Source: Sphingobacterium allocomposti (GTDB lineage Bacteria; Bacteroidota; Bacteroidia; Sphingobacteriales; Sphingobacteriaceae). Taken from it: a stretch of 64,000 bases of DNA. This document shows, piece by piece, positions 8,160 through 17,423 of the stretch (its first letter is position 1; each line of letters begins with the position of its first letter). The notes below the pieces were generated by a model. It saw nothing but the letters and a program-made list of their open reading frames with translations. It was not told where the DNA came from and did not search any database. The DNA lies in contig NZ_VNHX01000017.1 in NCBI RefSeq assembly GCF_008124885.1, positions 1 through 64,000 on the forward strand, given 5' to 3'. A program made the position numbers and the translations under genes.

Positions 8160-9665
8160 ATGAAAAAGATATTATACGTTTTTGTTCTTTTCTCGCTTTC
8201 TCTCGTTGGCTGCAGCAAGATGTTGGACATTGATTCCACGAGAGTGGTCTCTGAAGAGCATATGTGGGAGAAAATGGAGGACACACGCGCTGCCTTATTG
8301 GGCGTATACGCATTAACTAAATCGGCCCTCGTCGACCGGAACGCCTTTTGGGTTTATGGTGAAGTGCGGTCGGGCGAGTATTCCGTTCCCGTACGAAGAG
8401 ATTTAATGGCTATTGCAGCTAATCAGCTGACCGCTAATGACGAAACCCTGGAAGCCCTCCGTAACTGGCGCCGGTGGTATGCTGTGATTAACGCAGCTAA
8501 CGTATTTATAGAAAGGGCGCCCGAAGTGCTTGTTAAAGACGACCGGTACAACGAGGCCAATCTCAGGGTTGACGTGGCGCAGGCACGGCTCTTAAGGGCG
8601 TTCGCCTACTTTTACATGACCAGAATATGGGGAGATGTGCCCCTTATAACGGCTTCTTCCGAAAGCACTTTCGCGGCTAAACCGCGGGAAGAGCAAGAGA
8701 AGATTATGGCCTGGGTTGAGCAGGAACTGCTCGCTGCCATCCCCGACCTGCCACTACGGTATAGTGTAAACGAGCCCGAGCAGCTGGGGAACTATTATAA
8801 CGAGGCCCCCTCCCGCTGGGATGGGGCGCTTGCGACAAAGATTGCTGCTTACGCTGTTCTTGCCCATCTTGCGGCCTGGCAGGAAAATTATCCCGATGTA
8901 GCGGCTTATACTGCTTACATCATGGATAACTATGGGCGGGCCAATATAAGTTACGTAGCGACAAATAGCCTCACATCGCCCAACGGCTTCTTCTTTGATA
9001 AGCATAGCAGCCAGATGTTTTCCTTTCCGGGCGTATGGGCACATCTTGAAGGAGCATTCACAGGGCATATTGAAGAGCTGACCTTGGCGGCTCCGGTCGT
9101 CAATAAGAGCGCACCCGACATCTATCTAAACAAGGAAAGGATCATCAACATCTTTAACGAGCCGAAAGATCAACGCTTTAGCATTGACACGCTGGGAAAC
9201 CCGCTAAATGAAGGCTACTTCCGCAACTTCAACGGACGATATCCGATATTCAGTAAGATCAAATGTATACAGGGGGGAAACACCGATCCTTATTTTCAGA
9301 TTTTCTCAAGCGCGCTTGTTTTTTCACGTCTCGAAGATATTACGCTGTTACGCGCAGAGGCACTCGCCGTACTAGGTGAAGAAGCCGGTGCAACAGATCT
9401 GCTAAACAGAATCCGTGAGAACAGGGGGCTTATAGACTATTCGCGCGAGACGAACGGTGATCTGGTGGATGCTATTTTCAGGGAACGCCATCGGGAGCTT
9501 ATGGGCGAAGGACACCGCTGGTACGACCTGGTTCGCTATCATAAGATCAAAAACAACGATCCCACATTTGTGCGGTTGATCCGCGAGGGGGGCATATACT
9601 GGCCGATATCGGAACTGGTGCTGCAAAACAACAACCTCCTGGAACAGAACAACTATTGGAAATAA
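8160..9665 (+). CDS. SusD/RagB family nutrient-binding lipoprotein
   Basis: A 501-residue SusD-like surface lipoprotein, the lid that captures the ligand over the SusC barrel. The signal peptide ends in the lipobox LSLVGC, with Cys18 as the lipidated residue. The TPR-like helical core and C-terminal signature are clear: ARLLRAFAYFYMTRIWGDVPL, RLEDITLLRAEALAVLG, and IFRERHRELMGEGHRWYDLVRY near the end. It pairs with the SusC gene 10 bases upstream, and a fasciclin lipoprotein gene follows after 22 bases. The ligand is unknown. Confidence 0.93.
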   Translation: MKKILYVFVLFSLSLVGCSKMLDIDSTRVVSEEHMWEKMEDTRAALLGVYALTKSALVDRNAFWVYGEVRSGEYSVPVRRDLMAIAANQLTANDETLEALRNWRRWYAVINAANVFIERAPEVLVKDDRYNEANLRVDVAQARLLRAFAYFYMTRIWGDVPLITASSESTFAAKPREEQEKIMAWVEQELLAAIPDLPLRYSVNEPEQLGNYYNEAPSRWDGALATKIAAYAVLAHLAAWQENYPDVAAYTAYIMDNYGRANISYVATNSLTSPNGFFFDKHSSQMFSFPGVWAHLEGAFTGHIEELTLAAPVVNKSAPDIYLNKERIINIFNEPKDQRFSIDTLGNPLNEGYFRNFNGRYPIFSKIKCIQGGNTDPYFQIFSSALVFSRLEDITLLRAEALAVLGEEAGATDLLNRIRENRGLIDYSRETNGDLVDAIFRERHRELMGEGHRWYDLVRYHKIKNNDPTFVRLIREGGIYWPISELVLQNNNLLEQNNYWK

Positions 9666-9687
9666 CCTATTTAAAGCAAGTACGAAG

Positions 9688-10785
9688 ATGAAACTCCGAA
9701 TAATATTTATTTTATGCTGCTTTTTAGCACTCTCGTGCAGCAAAGATGGTGGCTACTACAAACACGAGCTAGACAAACCGCGCTTTGATGGCAGTGTCTA
9801 TGCCTACCTAAAAAGCAAACCGGGTGTCTATGATTCACTGATAAAGGTAATTGACCGCGTGGGCTTAGAGGGCATCATGTCGGATAGCAACATTACGGTG
9901 TTTGCTCCCACTAACGAAAGCTTCAGACTGGCTATCGAAAACCTGAACAATATCCGTCGCCGTGCAGGGCAGGCCACCGAATTTTTGGCCAACGTAGAAT
10001 ACGAACATCTGGACACGATGATGTCGCAGTATATTATACGCGGCCGCTATGCCGGCGACTCACTAACAAACCAGGACGGCTCATTTATATATGACTTCCG
10101 CCACGGCTACCGCATGCATGGCAAGCTAACGCAATCGTATTCTTCCGGATATATAGGGGGTGGCCCATCAGTCATTGAATTCAGCGATACAAAAAACAGT
10201 CCGTTCCTCCGAAATTGGGTAACAACCAGCACCGCATCAATCAACATCGAAGCGGATAACGGCATTGTGCATGTGCTCGCGCCAGATCATGTCTTCGGAT
10301 TTAACGACTTTGTGAAGAGACTGACCTTTATTCCTCCTCCACCGAACTTGTTTTTCACCGTGGGCGGTACGTTTACAGCGTCTCATGAACATAGCGGCGG
10401 CCCGAATGCCGTAGAAGCTTCCAAATATGTATTTGACGGTAACCCACAGACCAAGTTCCTTCTAGGCTTCCCCAACTCATTATGGTTGCAGGCCGAGCTA
10501 AACGAGCCTTCCGTTGCGAACGCCTATACGCTGACATCAGCCAATGATGCGCAGGAAAGGGACCCAATAGACTGGAGGCTGGAAGGTTCGCATGATGGAA
10601 CAAACTGGACACAGCTTGACTCGAGATCATCAGAAGAGTTTGTCGACCGGTTCATGCAACGTGTGTTTAGATTCCGTAACACGACGGCATACACCTTCTA
10701 CAGACTGACAATCACGAGGATACGTAGCGGATCAACCTTTCAGTTGGCTGATTGGTCCGTAAACTACGAAGAGCTAGAACGTTAA
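9688..10785 (+). CDS. Fasciclin + F5/8C-domain lipoprotein
   Basis: A 365-residue lipoprotein with lipobox LALSC (Cys17). Residues about 35-210 form a fasciclin-like (FAS1) domain (GLEGIMSDSNITVFAPTNES, later NGIVHVLAPDHVFGF). Residues about 225-362 form a discoidin-like F5/8C domain with YTLTSANDAQERDPIDW and GSHDGTNWTQLDSR. FAS1 domains mediate adhesion and F5/8C domains often bind carbohydrates, so a surface binding role is likely. Its FAS1 part is paralogous to the protein at 16675, and its F5/8C part to the C termini at 20782 and 22182. Confidence 0.88.
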   Translation: MKLRIIFILCCFLALSCSKDGGYYKHELDKPRFDGSVYAYLKSKPGVYDSLIKVIDRVGLEGIMSDSNITVFAPTNESFRLAIENLNNIRRRAGQATEFLANVEYEHLDTMMSQYIIRGRYAGDSLTNQDGSFIYDFRHGYRMHGKLTQSYSSGYIGGGPSVIEFSDTKNSPFLRNWVTTSTASINIEADNGIVHVLAPDHVFGFNDFVKRLTFIPPPPNLFFTVGGTFTASHEHSGGPNAVEASKYVFDGNPQTKFLLGFPNSLWLQAELNEPSVANAYTLTSANDAQERDPIDWRLEGSHDGTNWTQLDSRSSEEFVDRFMQRVFRFRNTTAYTFYRLTITRIRSGSTFQLADWSVNYEELER

Positions 10786-10817
10786 CAAGTATAATAGAAA
10801 CTTAAGGATAACCCAAC

Positions 10818-11909
10818 ATGATGAGTTATATTAAATATAAAGTTCAGGGAAGTATGGCAGCACTGTCGCTCCTCACTTTATTCTCCTGTGACAACATGTA
10901 TAATTTGCCAACTGATCAAGATTTTATCAGTGAGAATTTAACATATAATACAAAAGTTTTAGAACCAATCCTAGGGCGGACGACTGTGTTCACGCCGCTG
11001 AACGTAGACAACTCTACGCTCCCGCTTCAATTCGAGATTGTAAACGCCCGTTTTGGCGATGGTACGCCGGCGACCGACTTTCTGGAAAACGCCGAAACCT
11101 ATGAATGGATCGATGAATACGACGGCAGAGAGACCTCCCTTCAGGAGATAGAAAGCAAACGCCGGCTGGTCAGTAAACCCATGTTTGAGGTGGATTCGGG
11201 CGGACGGTTTATCTTACATGCTTCGGCTACGAGCGATCGTATCCTGCCCAGACCTACAGACTCGGTACTGAAAACGCAGGACATCCGCTTTTTCGATCTG
11301 AAGCTGAGCAATTCGGGAGGGGTACGGTACGTGAAAGATTTCCAGCTTATCCCCTGGCGCGAAATGGACTACGATCCGACAGACCTGAACCCGTACACGG
11401 GAGAGATTGCACCGGATCCCGCTAATCCGAAGGACCCCAGAAAAAGAGCTTATATTTTGCCCAGCATAATGGTTGGTCTCGTCGGAGATAGCACAGATGT
11501 TAATCTAATAAATAACGATCAGAAGAAAGATCTCGTGGTTTACATCCGGCAATTTCAAGGAGGAAACGGACACAAACTGCGTTTCAAGTTTCTGGATAAA
11601 AAAGGGAACCCCATCAATCCGGCGGAATTTAACGAGACAAGATGGGATAACCTGGTACACGGGTTTAATCGGGAAACCACGTCCGAATATGTACAATATG
11701 ATGTGGCTTATCCCATCCCGCTCACTTCTTTCAATACCGTCTATACAATGGGGGGCCGTGCACGTGCTCTGTTTAGTTATTCCCGTATGGGTTGGGGAGG
11801 CGTACGTCAGCTGGCCACCTTTGGGCTTGACTTCAGAATATTTAAGAAAGGCGATTGGGAAATTGTTTTCCACTTCCAGAACGACAATCCAAAATTTGAT
11901 AACGACTAA
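10818..11909 (+). CDS. DUF5007-like lipoprotein of the Sus operon
   Basis: A 363-residue lipoprotein: the hydrophobic leader ends in LTLFSC (Cys about 25). The body is beta-rich with many aromatic residues and resembles, from memory, the DUF5007 family that is repeatedly found in SusC/SusD/fasciclin operons; this assignment needs a profile search. No catalytic motif is visible. It sits between the two Sus pairs. Its stop codon overlaps the start of the next SusC gene by one base (TAATG), so the two are almost certainly translated together. Confidence 0.7.
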   Translation: MMSYIKYKVQGSMAALSLLTLFSCDNMYNLPTDQDFISENLTYNTKVLEPILGRTTVFTPLNVDNSTLPLQFEIVNARFGDGTPATDFLENAETYEWIDEYDGRETSLQEIESKRRLVSKPMFEVDSGGRFILHASATSDRILPRPTDSVLKTQDIRFFDLKLSNSGGVRYVKDFQLIPWREMDYDPTDLNPYTGEIAPDPANPKDPRKRAYILPSIMVGLVGDSTDVNLINNDQKKDLVVYIRQFQGGNGHKLRFKFLDKKGNPINPAEFNETRWDNLVHGFNRETTSEYVQYDVAYPIPLTSFNTVYTMGGRARALFSYSRMGWGGVRQLATFGLDFRIFKKGDWEIVFHFQNDNPKFDND

Positions 11910-14900
11910 TGTGGCTCTCTATGAAAAATAAAATTATATATAGCGTACTGTTGCTTTGGATAGGTTTCTCTTTCCACGCTACAGCACAAACTTTACGGGG
12001 CAGGGTACTGGATACTGACGGTAAAGGGCTGGGAGGTGTCACGGTAATCAATACGTCGACAGGCCGGGCACTCGTGGCTACCGAACCCAATGGATCTTTT
12101 TCTGTATCTATTACCAGCAACACGACATTGCTCTTTAAGCTGGTAGGGTATACCGACAAACGTGTTAACGTACAGCGTGGCCAGACAAGCCTTACCGTTA
12201 CGTTGGCTGCCTCAGACCAAGGTATTGAAGAAGTCGTCGTAACCCGTGGCTACGCGAAGCGGCCCAAAGAGACCTCGACAGGGGCTTCGAATATCTTAAC
12301 GGCAGACGACATCCGCGACGTACCGGGACCGTTGGAATCGTTGCTGCAGGGAAAGGTGCCCGGCATGAACATCCAAGTAAACACCGGTGCTCCCGGATAC
12401 CGGGGAACCACACAGATCAGGGGACTTTCTACACTGACCATCACAGGATCAGGAAGCGAGTCTATCCTGATGCCGACATCACCTCTGTATGTGATCGATG
12501 GTGTTCCGCTCGACGCCGACCGCGCGTCCGAAATGGGGCTGCAGCAACAAGGCCCCGGTATCAGTCCGTTGTCCATGATCCCTCCGGAAGATGTAGAAAG
12601 CATCGAAATACTCAAAGACGCACAGGCAACCTCATTGTACGGTTCGCTTGCTGCCTACGGGGTGATCATTATCAATACCAAAAGAGGAAACTCGGAAATA
12701 CCGCGCATCAATTATACCAACAATACGTTTATCAAGACGCCGCCCAAACTAAGAGAAACGCTGGGCGGAAACCTGGAAAGAAGACTGAAACTACAGCAGA
12801 TCTACGGCAATGCGCTGACCCAGGAAGATATCGACAGAATACAGCGTACGCCGCACCTGTCGGATAGCTTGAACGCGTACTTTAACAATTCCACAAACTG
12901 GCAGGACCTGTATTTTCAGACAACATTGAACCAGAGCCACAACCTTAGCGTAGACGGCGGTAACAGAATACTCTCGTATAAAGCCAATATCGGTTACTAC
13001 ACCGAGACCGGCATTATACGGAATACGGGCTTTGACCGCTACTCTACCAACCTGCGCATGGATTACAGTCCGGACAGCAAGATACGCTTTACCGGACAGG
13101 TCTTCGCACAGCTAGGCAAAGTAAATAAAGGTGATGGTACGGGGATCCTACAAACAGGCGTGGCCAGAGGAGGGCTCTCTTCTACCCTATTACCGCCGCC
13201 ATCCTTCTATCTGGCATCGTCGGACTATATCTCGTCGATTAGTACGAAAAACACGAATAACGTCCGGGTAATACGTCCTTATATTGAGGGATCATACGAG
13301 ATCTTAACGGGGCTACGTCTGACGTCGGCATTAAGCTACGAATTTTCGTCCAGCACGGAGGACACGTTCACGCCGGCCGCCGCCAGCAACCAGTTCTCAA
13401 AAGTATACTCCTTTGCCGGACGCGAGACGCAGCTTTACAGCCGGAGCTCCCTCAATTACATGAAGTCGTTCAACGAGGAACATAACATCTTCATCAACTT
13501 GTTTAACGAGGTCAGAAACGTCACGCGACAAAACTCGGTCATCCACCAGCACCGCACGCCAAACGATATTTTTCAGGGCCCCCTGGGCTTTGATGGATAT
13601 TTCTCGCGCGGCGGTGGTCTATTGAATAACTTTAAAGACGAGCGGGCCGTGTCTTTCGCTTTGTCGACTTCCTACGACTTTAAACGAACATATGTGGTGG
13701 ATCTATCTTATCGGATGGATGGCTCCTCGGGCAACGGTTTCGGTAACCTATACACGCGGAACCCAGCTATTGGTTTCCGTTGGAATGCCCACCACGAAGA
13801 GTGGATCAAGGAAAGGGCGCCTTGGTTGAATCTAGGCTCCGTACGTGCCAGCTGGGGAATAAACGTGATGCCGAACAGCACACTGGAACGTGTCTACGGA
13901 CGCTATAATATCTGGGGGAACTATAATCAGCAACAGGGTATCGGAATAGATTTCGGTCAGATTCCTAACCCGAACCTGAAGCCGACGACCTCTTCGCAGT
14001 ATAACCTGGGGATCGATCTCGCGTTGTTCAATAACAAGGTGGATCTTGTCTACGACACGTACTACAAGAAAGTAGACAATCTCCTGTTCGATCAATTCCT
14101 GAACAGCTCGGTAGGTTTCCATGTATTGGCCTCCAACGATGCGGCCATAGCAAACTATGGACATGAGCTTGCGTTGAACATCCGCCCGATAAATAGAGGC
14201 GACTTCAACTGGACATTCTCAATAAACGGAGCCCTGAATAGGGACGTACTGCTAAAGCTCCCGGCCCATTATGGTGGACAATTTATCCGGTGGGACGGGG
14301 ACAACAACGGACAGCATGTGGTATTCCGCGTCGGAACATCGACACTGTCTAACTATCTGCTTCTGAACGAAGGGGTCTATAGCCGCGACGAGGACGTGCC
14401 GATTGACCCCGCTACAGGTTTACGGTATCGGGCCAGCAGCGGCGTATTTTTCGAGGCCGGCGACCCCATCTGGGCCGACCGAAACGGCGACTACATCCTG
14501 GACGACCGCGACTATGCGCGAACAGGGAACTCCCAACCGCTTATTACCGGAGGTATGCAGAACACGTTCAACTACAAAAACATTCAGCTGAGCATCTATG
14601 CCTCCTTCACGGCGAAAAGGACAATTTTAAACAACGCGCTTGCAGAACGTATGGCCTTAATGGCTAACCCATTTGGCCAAGGGGGCGACAACAAGGTGGT
14701 TGTTCCACTAGATGGCTATGATATGTGGCGTCAGCCCGGCGACGTTGCCAAGTATCCGTATGCCTACGCCTACACGCGGAGCAATACCATACAGCCGTTC
14801 CGATACGATCAGACGCTCTGGGAAGAAAATGGAACGTATTTCAAGATCAACAACATCATTCTGGCGTACAATTTCAACCGCAGCTTCTTAAGCAGGTACG

Positions 14901-15061
14901 GCCTACAACGTCTGCGCGTCTACGGCTCGCTCGACAACGTGGTCACGTTCTCGGAGTATAGCGGTCCGAACCCTGAAAACGTGACGAGCATGGGCCGCGA
15001 CCTTTCCAATGGATATCCGGTACCGAGGACATATAATTTAGGTTTAAATCTTTCATTTTAA
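11909..15061 (+). CDS. SusC-like TonB-dependent outer-membrane transporter (second)
   Basis: A 1050-residue SusC-type transporter with the full Bacteroidota layout. A signal peptide ends near ATAQ (27), and a carboxypeptidase-D-like regulatory domain follows at about 28-100 (LRGRVLDTDGKGLGGVTV). Then come the TonB-box-like EEVVVTRGYA (107-116), a plug with PLYVIDGVPLD and ESIEILKDAQATSLYG, and a barrel closing with LGLNLSF. It has no STN domain, so it is not expected to signal through a FecR protein. The start overlaps the preceding stop; an ATG four codons later is an alternative. SusD follows after 7 bases. Confidence 0.94.
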   Translation: MWLSMKNKIIYSVLLLWIGFSFHATAQTLRGRVLDTDGKGLGGVTVINTSTGRALVATEPNGSFSVSITSNTTLLFKLVGYTDKRVNVQRGQTSLTVTLAASDQGIEEVVVTRGYAKRPKETSTGASNILTADDIRDVPGPLESLLQGKVPGMNIQVNTGAPGYRGTTQIRGLSTLTITGSGSESILMPTSPLYVIDGVPLDADRASEMGLQQQGPGISPLSMIPPEDVESIEILKDAQATSLYGSLAAYGVIIINTKRGNSEIPRINYTNNTFIKTPPKLRETLGGNLERRLKLQQIYGNALTQEDIDRIQRTPHLSDSLNAYFNNSTNWQDLYFQTTLNQSHNLSVDGGNRILSYKANIGYYTETGIIRNTGFDRYSTNLRMDYSPDSKIRFTGQVFAQLGKVNKGDGTGILQTGVARGGLSSTLLPPPSFYLASSDYISSISTKNTNNVRVIRPYIEGSYEILTGLRLTSALSYEFSSSTEDTFTPAAASNQFSKVYSFAGRETQLYSRSSLNYMKSFNEEHNIFINLFNEVRNVTRQNSVIHQHRTPNDIFQGPLGFDGYFSRGGGLLNNFKDERAVSFALSTSYDFKRTYVVDLSYRMDGSSGNGFGNLYTRNPAIGFRWNAHHEEWIKERAPWLNLGSVRASWGINVMPNSTLERVYGRYNIWGNYNQQQGIGIDFGQIPNPNLKPTTSSQYNLGIDLALFNNKVDLVYDTYYKKVDNLLFDQFLNSSVGFHVLASNDAAIANYGHELALNIRPINRGDFNWTFSINGALNRDVLLKLPAHYGGQFIRWDGDNNGQHVVFRVGTSTLSNYLLLNEGVYSRDEDVPIDPATGLRYRASSGVFFEAGDPIWADRNGDYILDDRDYARTGNSQPLITGGMQNTFNYKNIQLSIYASFTAKRTILNNALAERMALMANPFGQGGDNKVVVPLDGYDMWRQPGDVAKYPYAYAYTRSNTIQPFRYDQTLWEENGTYFKINNIILAYNFNRSFLSRYGLQRLRVYGSLDNVVTFSEYSGPNPENVTSMGRDLSNGYPVPRTYNLGLNLSF

Positions 15062-15068
15062 TCAAGTC

Positions 15069-16673
15069 ATGGAGCAAAAGCATCACATACAAACCTATAA
15101 ACTAGTCAGAACGCTGCTGATTACTGCCCTCCTATTAACAGGCACGGGCTGCCAAAAATATCTAACTATCGATCCGATAGACCGCCTGACGGGGAACAAT
15201 TTTTACCTATCAAAGGCCGACGTCGAATCTAATTTAGCTTTTATCTACTCTAGGTTTTTCCAGAAGATTCAGGAAAGCTGGGTAATGGGAGCCATCGGCG
15301 AAGCAAGATCAGGGGAGATTTTTCCGTCTCCACAGTCGGGCGATGCCCGTACGCGGCCGATAGATCCAGACGAACGACAAGTAGTCCAGGTGCTGGGCCG
15401 TAACAACCTGCTCGACGCCATCTACAATCCCCGATTCTTAGACTATAAATTCGAAAACATCACTCGCTGGGATGGCTACTACCAGGTCATTCAAAGCGTC
15501 AATATTCTGCTTTCGAAGCTTGAGGAAGGTATTCCCGGCGTGAGCGGAGCAGACAAAGACCGGTATGTAGCGGAAGCAAAATTCATCCGTAGCTTTACCT
15601 ATTTTTGGATGGTACGGTTATACGGCGATGTGGTGTATTACACAGAACCGTATTTTTCCTCCTCTCTGCCACGGGAAGATATGGTGTCTGTATTAAACAA
15701 GTGTATTGCAGACTTGGAACCGGAGAAAGACAAGATCGTCTGGACGTTGACCGACCCGGCGCAACGCGGCGCGCGTCCAGCGAGAGGAGCCATCGTTGCC
15801 CTGCTAATGCATATGAACGCCTGGAACGCATCCTTTGATCGGGCGAACAGCCAAAGCTACCATAATAAAGTGGCCGCACTCGGCAAAGAGCTGATCGATA
15901 GCAAAGCCCATCGCCTATACGAAATGACCGAGGAATCCTGGGCTCAGGTGGCCAAAGGAAGAACGGAAGAATCCTTATTCGAATTTTATCGGAGTGTAAA
16001 CTATGGCGATGTTACCCTATTTCCGGAGACGTGGGACAACTTCGATGTAAGAAACCATTACCAGTTTTGGAGTCATTTTTTACGGTGGCCCTATCTTTTT
16101 CCGCGTCATGATAAGTCTATCAGCCCTTGTTACTTTATCTCGGATTATATGAACAAAATCTATCCCGAGGGCGATGCCGATAGGCGGCGTGACTTGTGGA
16201 TCGAAGATATTACGGCGGATAACGGTCAATTTGTATTGAAAAAGTTTGCAACAAACGTGTATACTTCCGGCAACGAACAAGGGTATCCAGACAATTCCAT
16301 TATCATCTTCCGATACTCGGACGCCATCTTGCTGTACGCCGAGTCCCTCGCAGAGTTAGATCGAACAACGGAGGCTATAACGGCTTTGAATATGGTCCGC
16401 CGCCGGGCGCACGCCACACCATATTCCGGAGATGGCGGCGGCCCGCTTAAGAATTTCATTTTCTCCGAAAGATGCCGTGAGCTTATCGGTGAAGCGCATC
16501 GCTACTTCGACCTGATACGTACGCGGAGGATTATGAATTCAGAGTGGACCAGAACCCCTATGAATATCGATCAATATAACCGGCGAGCCTGGACATGGCC
16601 TTTGCACGAAAGTGCGCGGATTTATAATCCACAGATTGTATTAAATGAGTACTGGACTACAATAGGGAGATAA
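15069..16673 (+). CDS. SusD/RagB family nutrient-binding lipoprotein (second)
   Basis: A 534-residue SusD-like lipoprotein. The signal peptide ends in LLTGTGC, followed by QKYLTIDPIDRLTG, the usual SusD N terminus. Core SusD features follow: FIRSFTYFWMVRLYGDVVYYT, YSDAILLYAESLAEL, and FSERCRELIGEAHRYFDLIRTRR near the C terminus. It is the partner of the SusC gene directly upstream and is followed after one base by a fasciclin lipoprotein gene, so translation is probably coupled. The ligand is not known. Confidence 0.93.
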   Translation: MEQKHHIQTYKLVRTLLITALLLTGTGCQKYLTIDPIDRLTGNNFYLSKADVESNLAFIYSRFFQKIQESWVMGAIGEARSGEIFPSPQSGDARTRPIDPDERQVVQVLGRNNLLDAIYNPRFLDYKFENITRWDGYYQVIQSVNILLSKLEEGIPGVSGADKDRYVAEAKFIRSFTYFWMVRLYGDVVYYTEPYFSSSLPREDMVSVLNKCIADLEPEKDKIVWTLTDPAQRGARPARGAIVALLMHMNAWNASFDRANSQSYHNKVAALGKELIDSKAHRLYEMTEESWAQVAKGRTEESLFEFYRSVNYGDVTLFPETWDNFDVRNHYQFWSHFLRWPYLFPRHDKSISPCYFISDYMNKIYPEGDADRRRDLWIEDITADNGQFVLKKFATNVYTSGNEQGYPDNSIIIFRYSDAILLYAESLAELDRTTEAITALNMVRRRAHATPYSGDGGGPLKNFIFSERCRELIGEAHRYFDLIRTRRIMNSEWTRTPMNIDQYNRRAWTWPLHESARIYNPQIVLNEYWTTIGR

Positions 16674-16674
16674 T

Positions 16675-17418
16675 ATGAAAGTGATGACAAAATCGACACT
16701 AAGGAGCGCGGCGCTACTATTAATGGCGGCCCTTTGCCTTTGGTCTTGTGCCAAGGACGACTACTATACCGACGGGGGACGGGCACAGGCCGAGTTTGAC
16801 GGTTCTATTATGGATTACCTGGATTCCAAACCAAGAGAGTTCGATACCATCGCGCAAATTGTGCGGCTGGCGGGGCTGGAGGATAAGTTCAAAAACGAGG
16901 AATTCACATTTTTTGCACCACGCGACGAAGATATCAAAAGCCTGATTGGTTCGTTGACAGTAGGTGGCTTGAATAGGCAACTCTACCTTTTAGGATTGGA
17001 TACCGTACAAGTATTGAGCGACGTAGATCCTGCCATCTGGAACTTCTATCTGCACCGGCATATATTTAACGGGAAAAATAAACTAGCCGACTACCCGCAG
17101 GTAGATTATGGTCTCATGAACGTTTACGGAGGGCAGAACTATTACTCGCAAGGAGACGGCATCTTTAATATCGGTGTGGTATACCACGATGCCGTGAGCT
17201 CCGACGGCACCTCGGTATTACGGTATATGGGTTACAGACAGCTGCACATAGGTTACATCGCTGACCTCGCCACCCCGAATACATTCAATGCGGTGCCGGT
17301 TGCTTCTTCCGACATTCAGCCCCGCAACGGCGTTGTACATGTGCTGGATTATACACAAGGGGTCTTTGGATTCCGCGATGGAGATATACAGACAGATATT
17401 ATTCAAAGTAAAAGGTAA
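16675..17418 (+). CDS. Fasciclin-domain lipoprotein
   Basis: A 247-residue lipoprotein (leader ends LWSC, followed by AKDDYYTDGG) with a single FAS1-like domain over most of its length. LAGLEDKFKNEEFTFFAPRD and the C-terminal NGVVHVLDYTQGVFGFRDGD are the FAS1 H1- and H2-like regions. It is a paralogue of the N-terminal half of the protein at 9688, with the same CxKD-aromatic start and DSKPREFDT stretch, but lacks the F5/8C tail. It probably contributes to adhesion or ligand binding on the surface beside the second Sus pair. Confidence 0.85.
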   Translation: MKVMTKSTLRSAALLLMAALCLWSCAKDDYYTDGGRAQAEFDGSIMDYLDSKPREFDTIAQIVRLAGLEDKFKNEEFTFFAPRDEDIKSLIGSLTVGGLNRQLYLLGLDTVQVLSDVDPAIWNFYLHRHIFNGKNKLADYPQVDYGLMNVYGGQNYYSQGDGIFNIGVVYHDAVSSDGTSVLRYMGYRQLHIGYIADLATPNTFNAVPVASSDIQPRNGVVHVLDYTQGVFGFRDGDIQTDIIQSKR

Positions 17419-17423
17419 AACCG

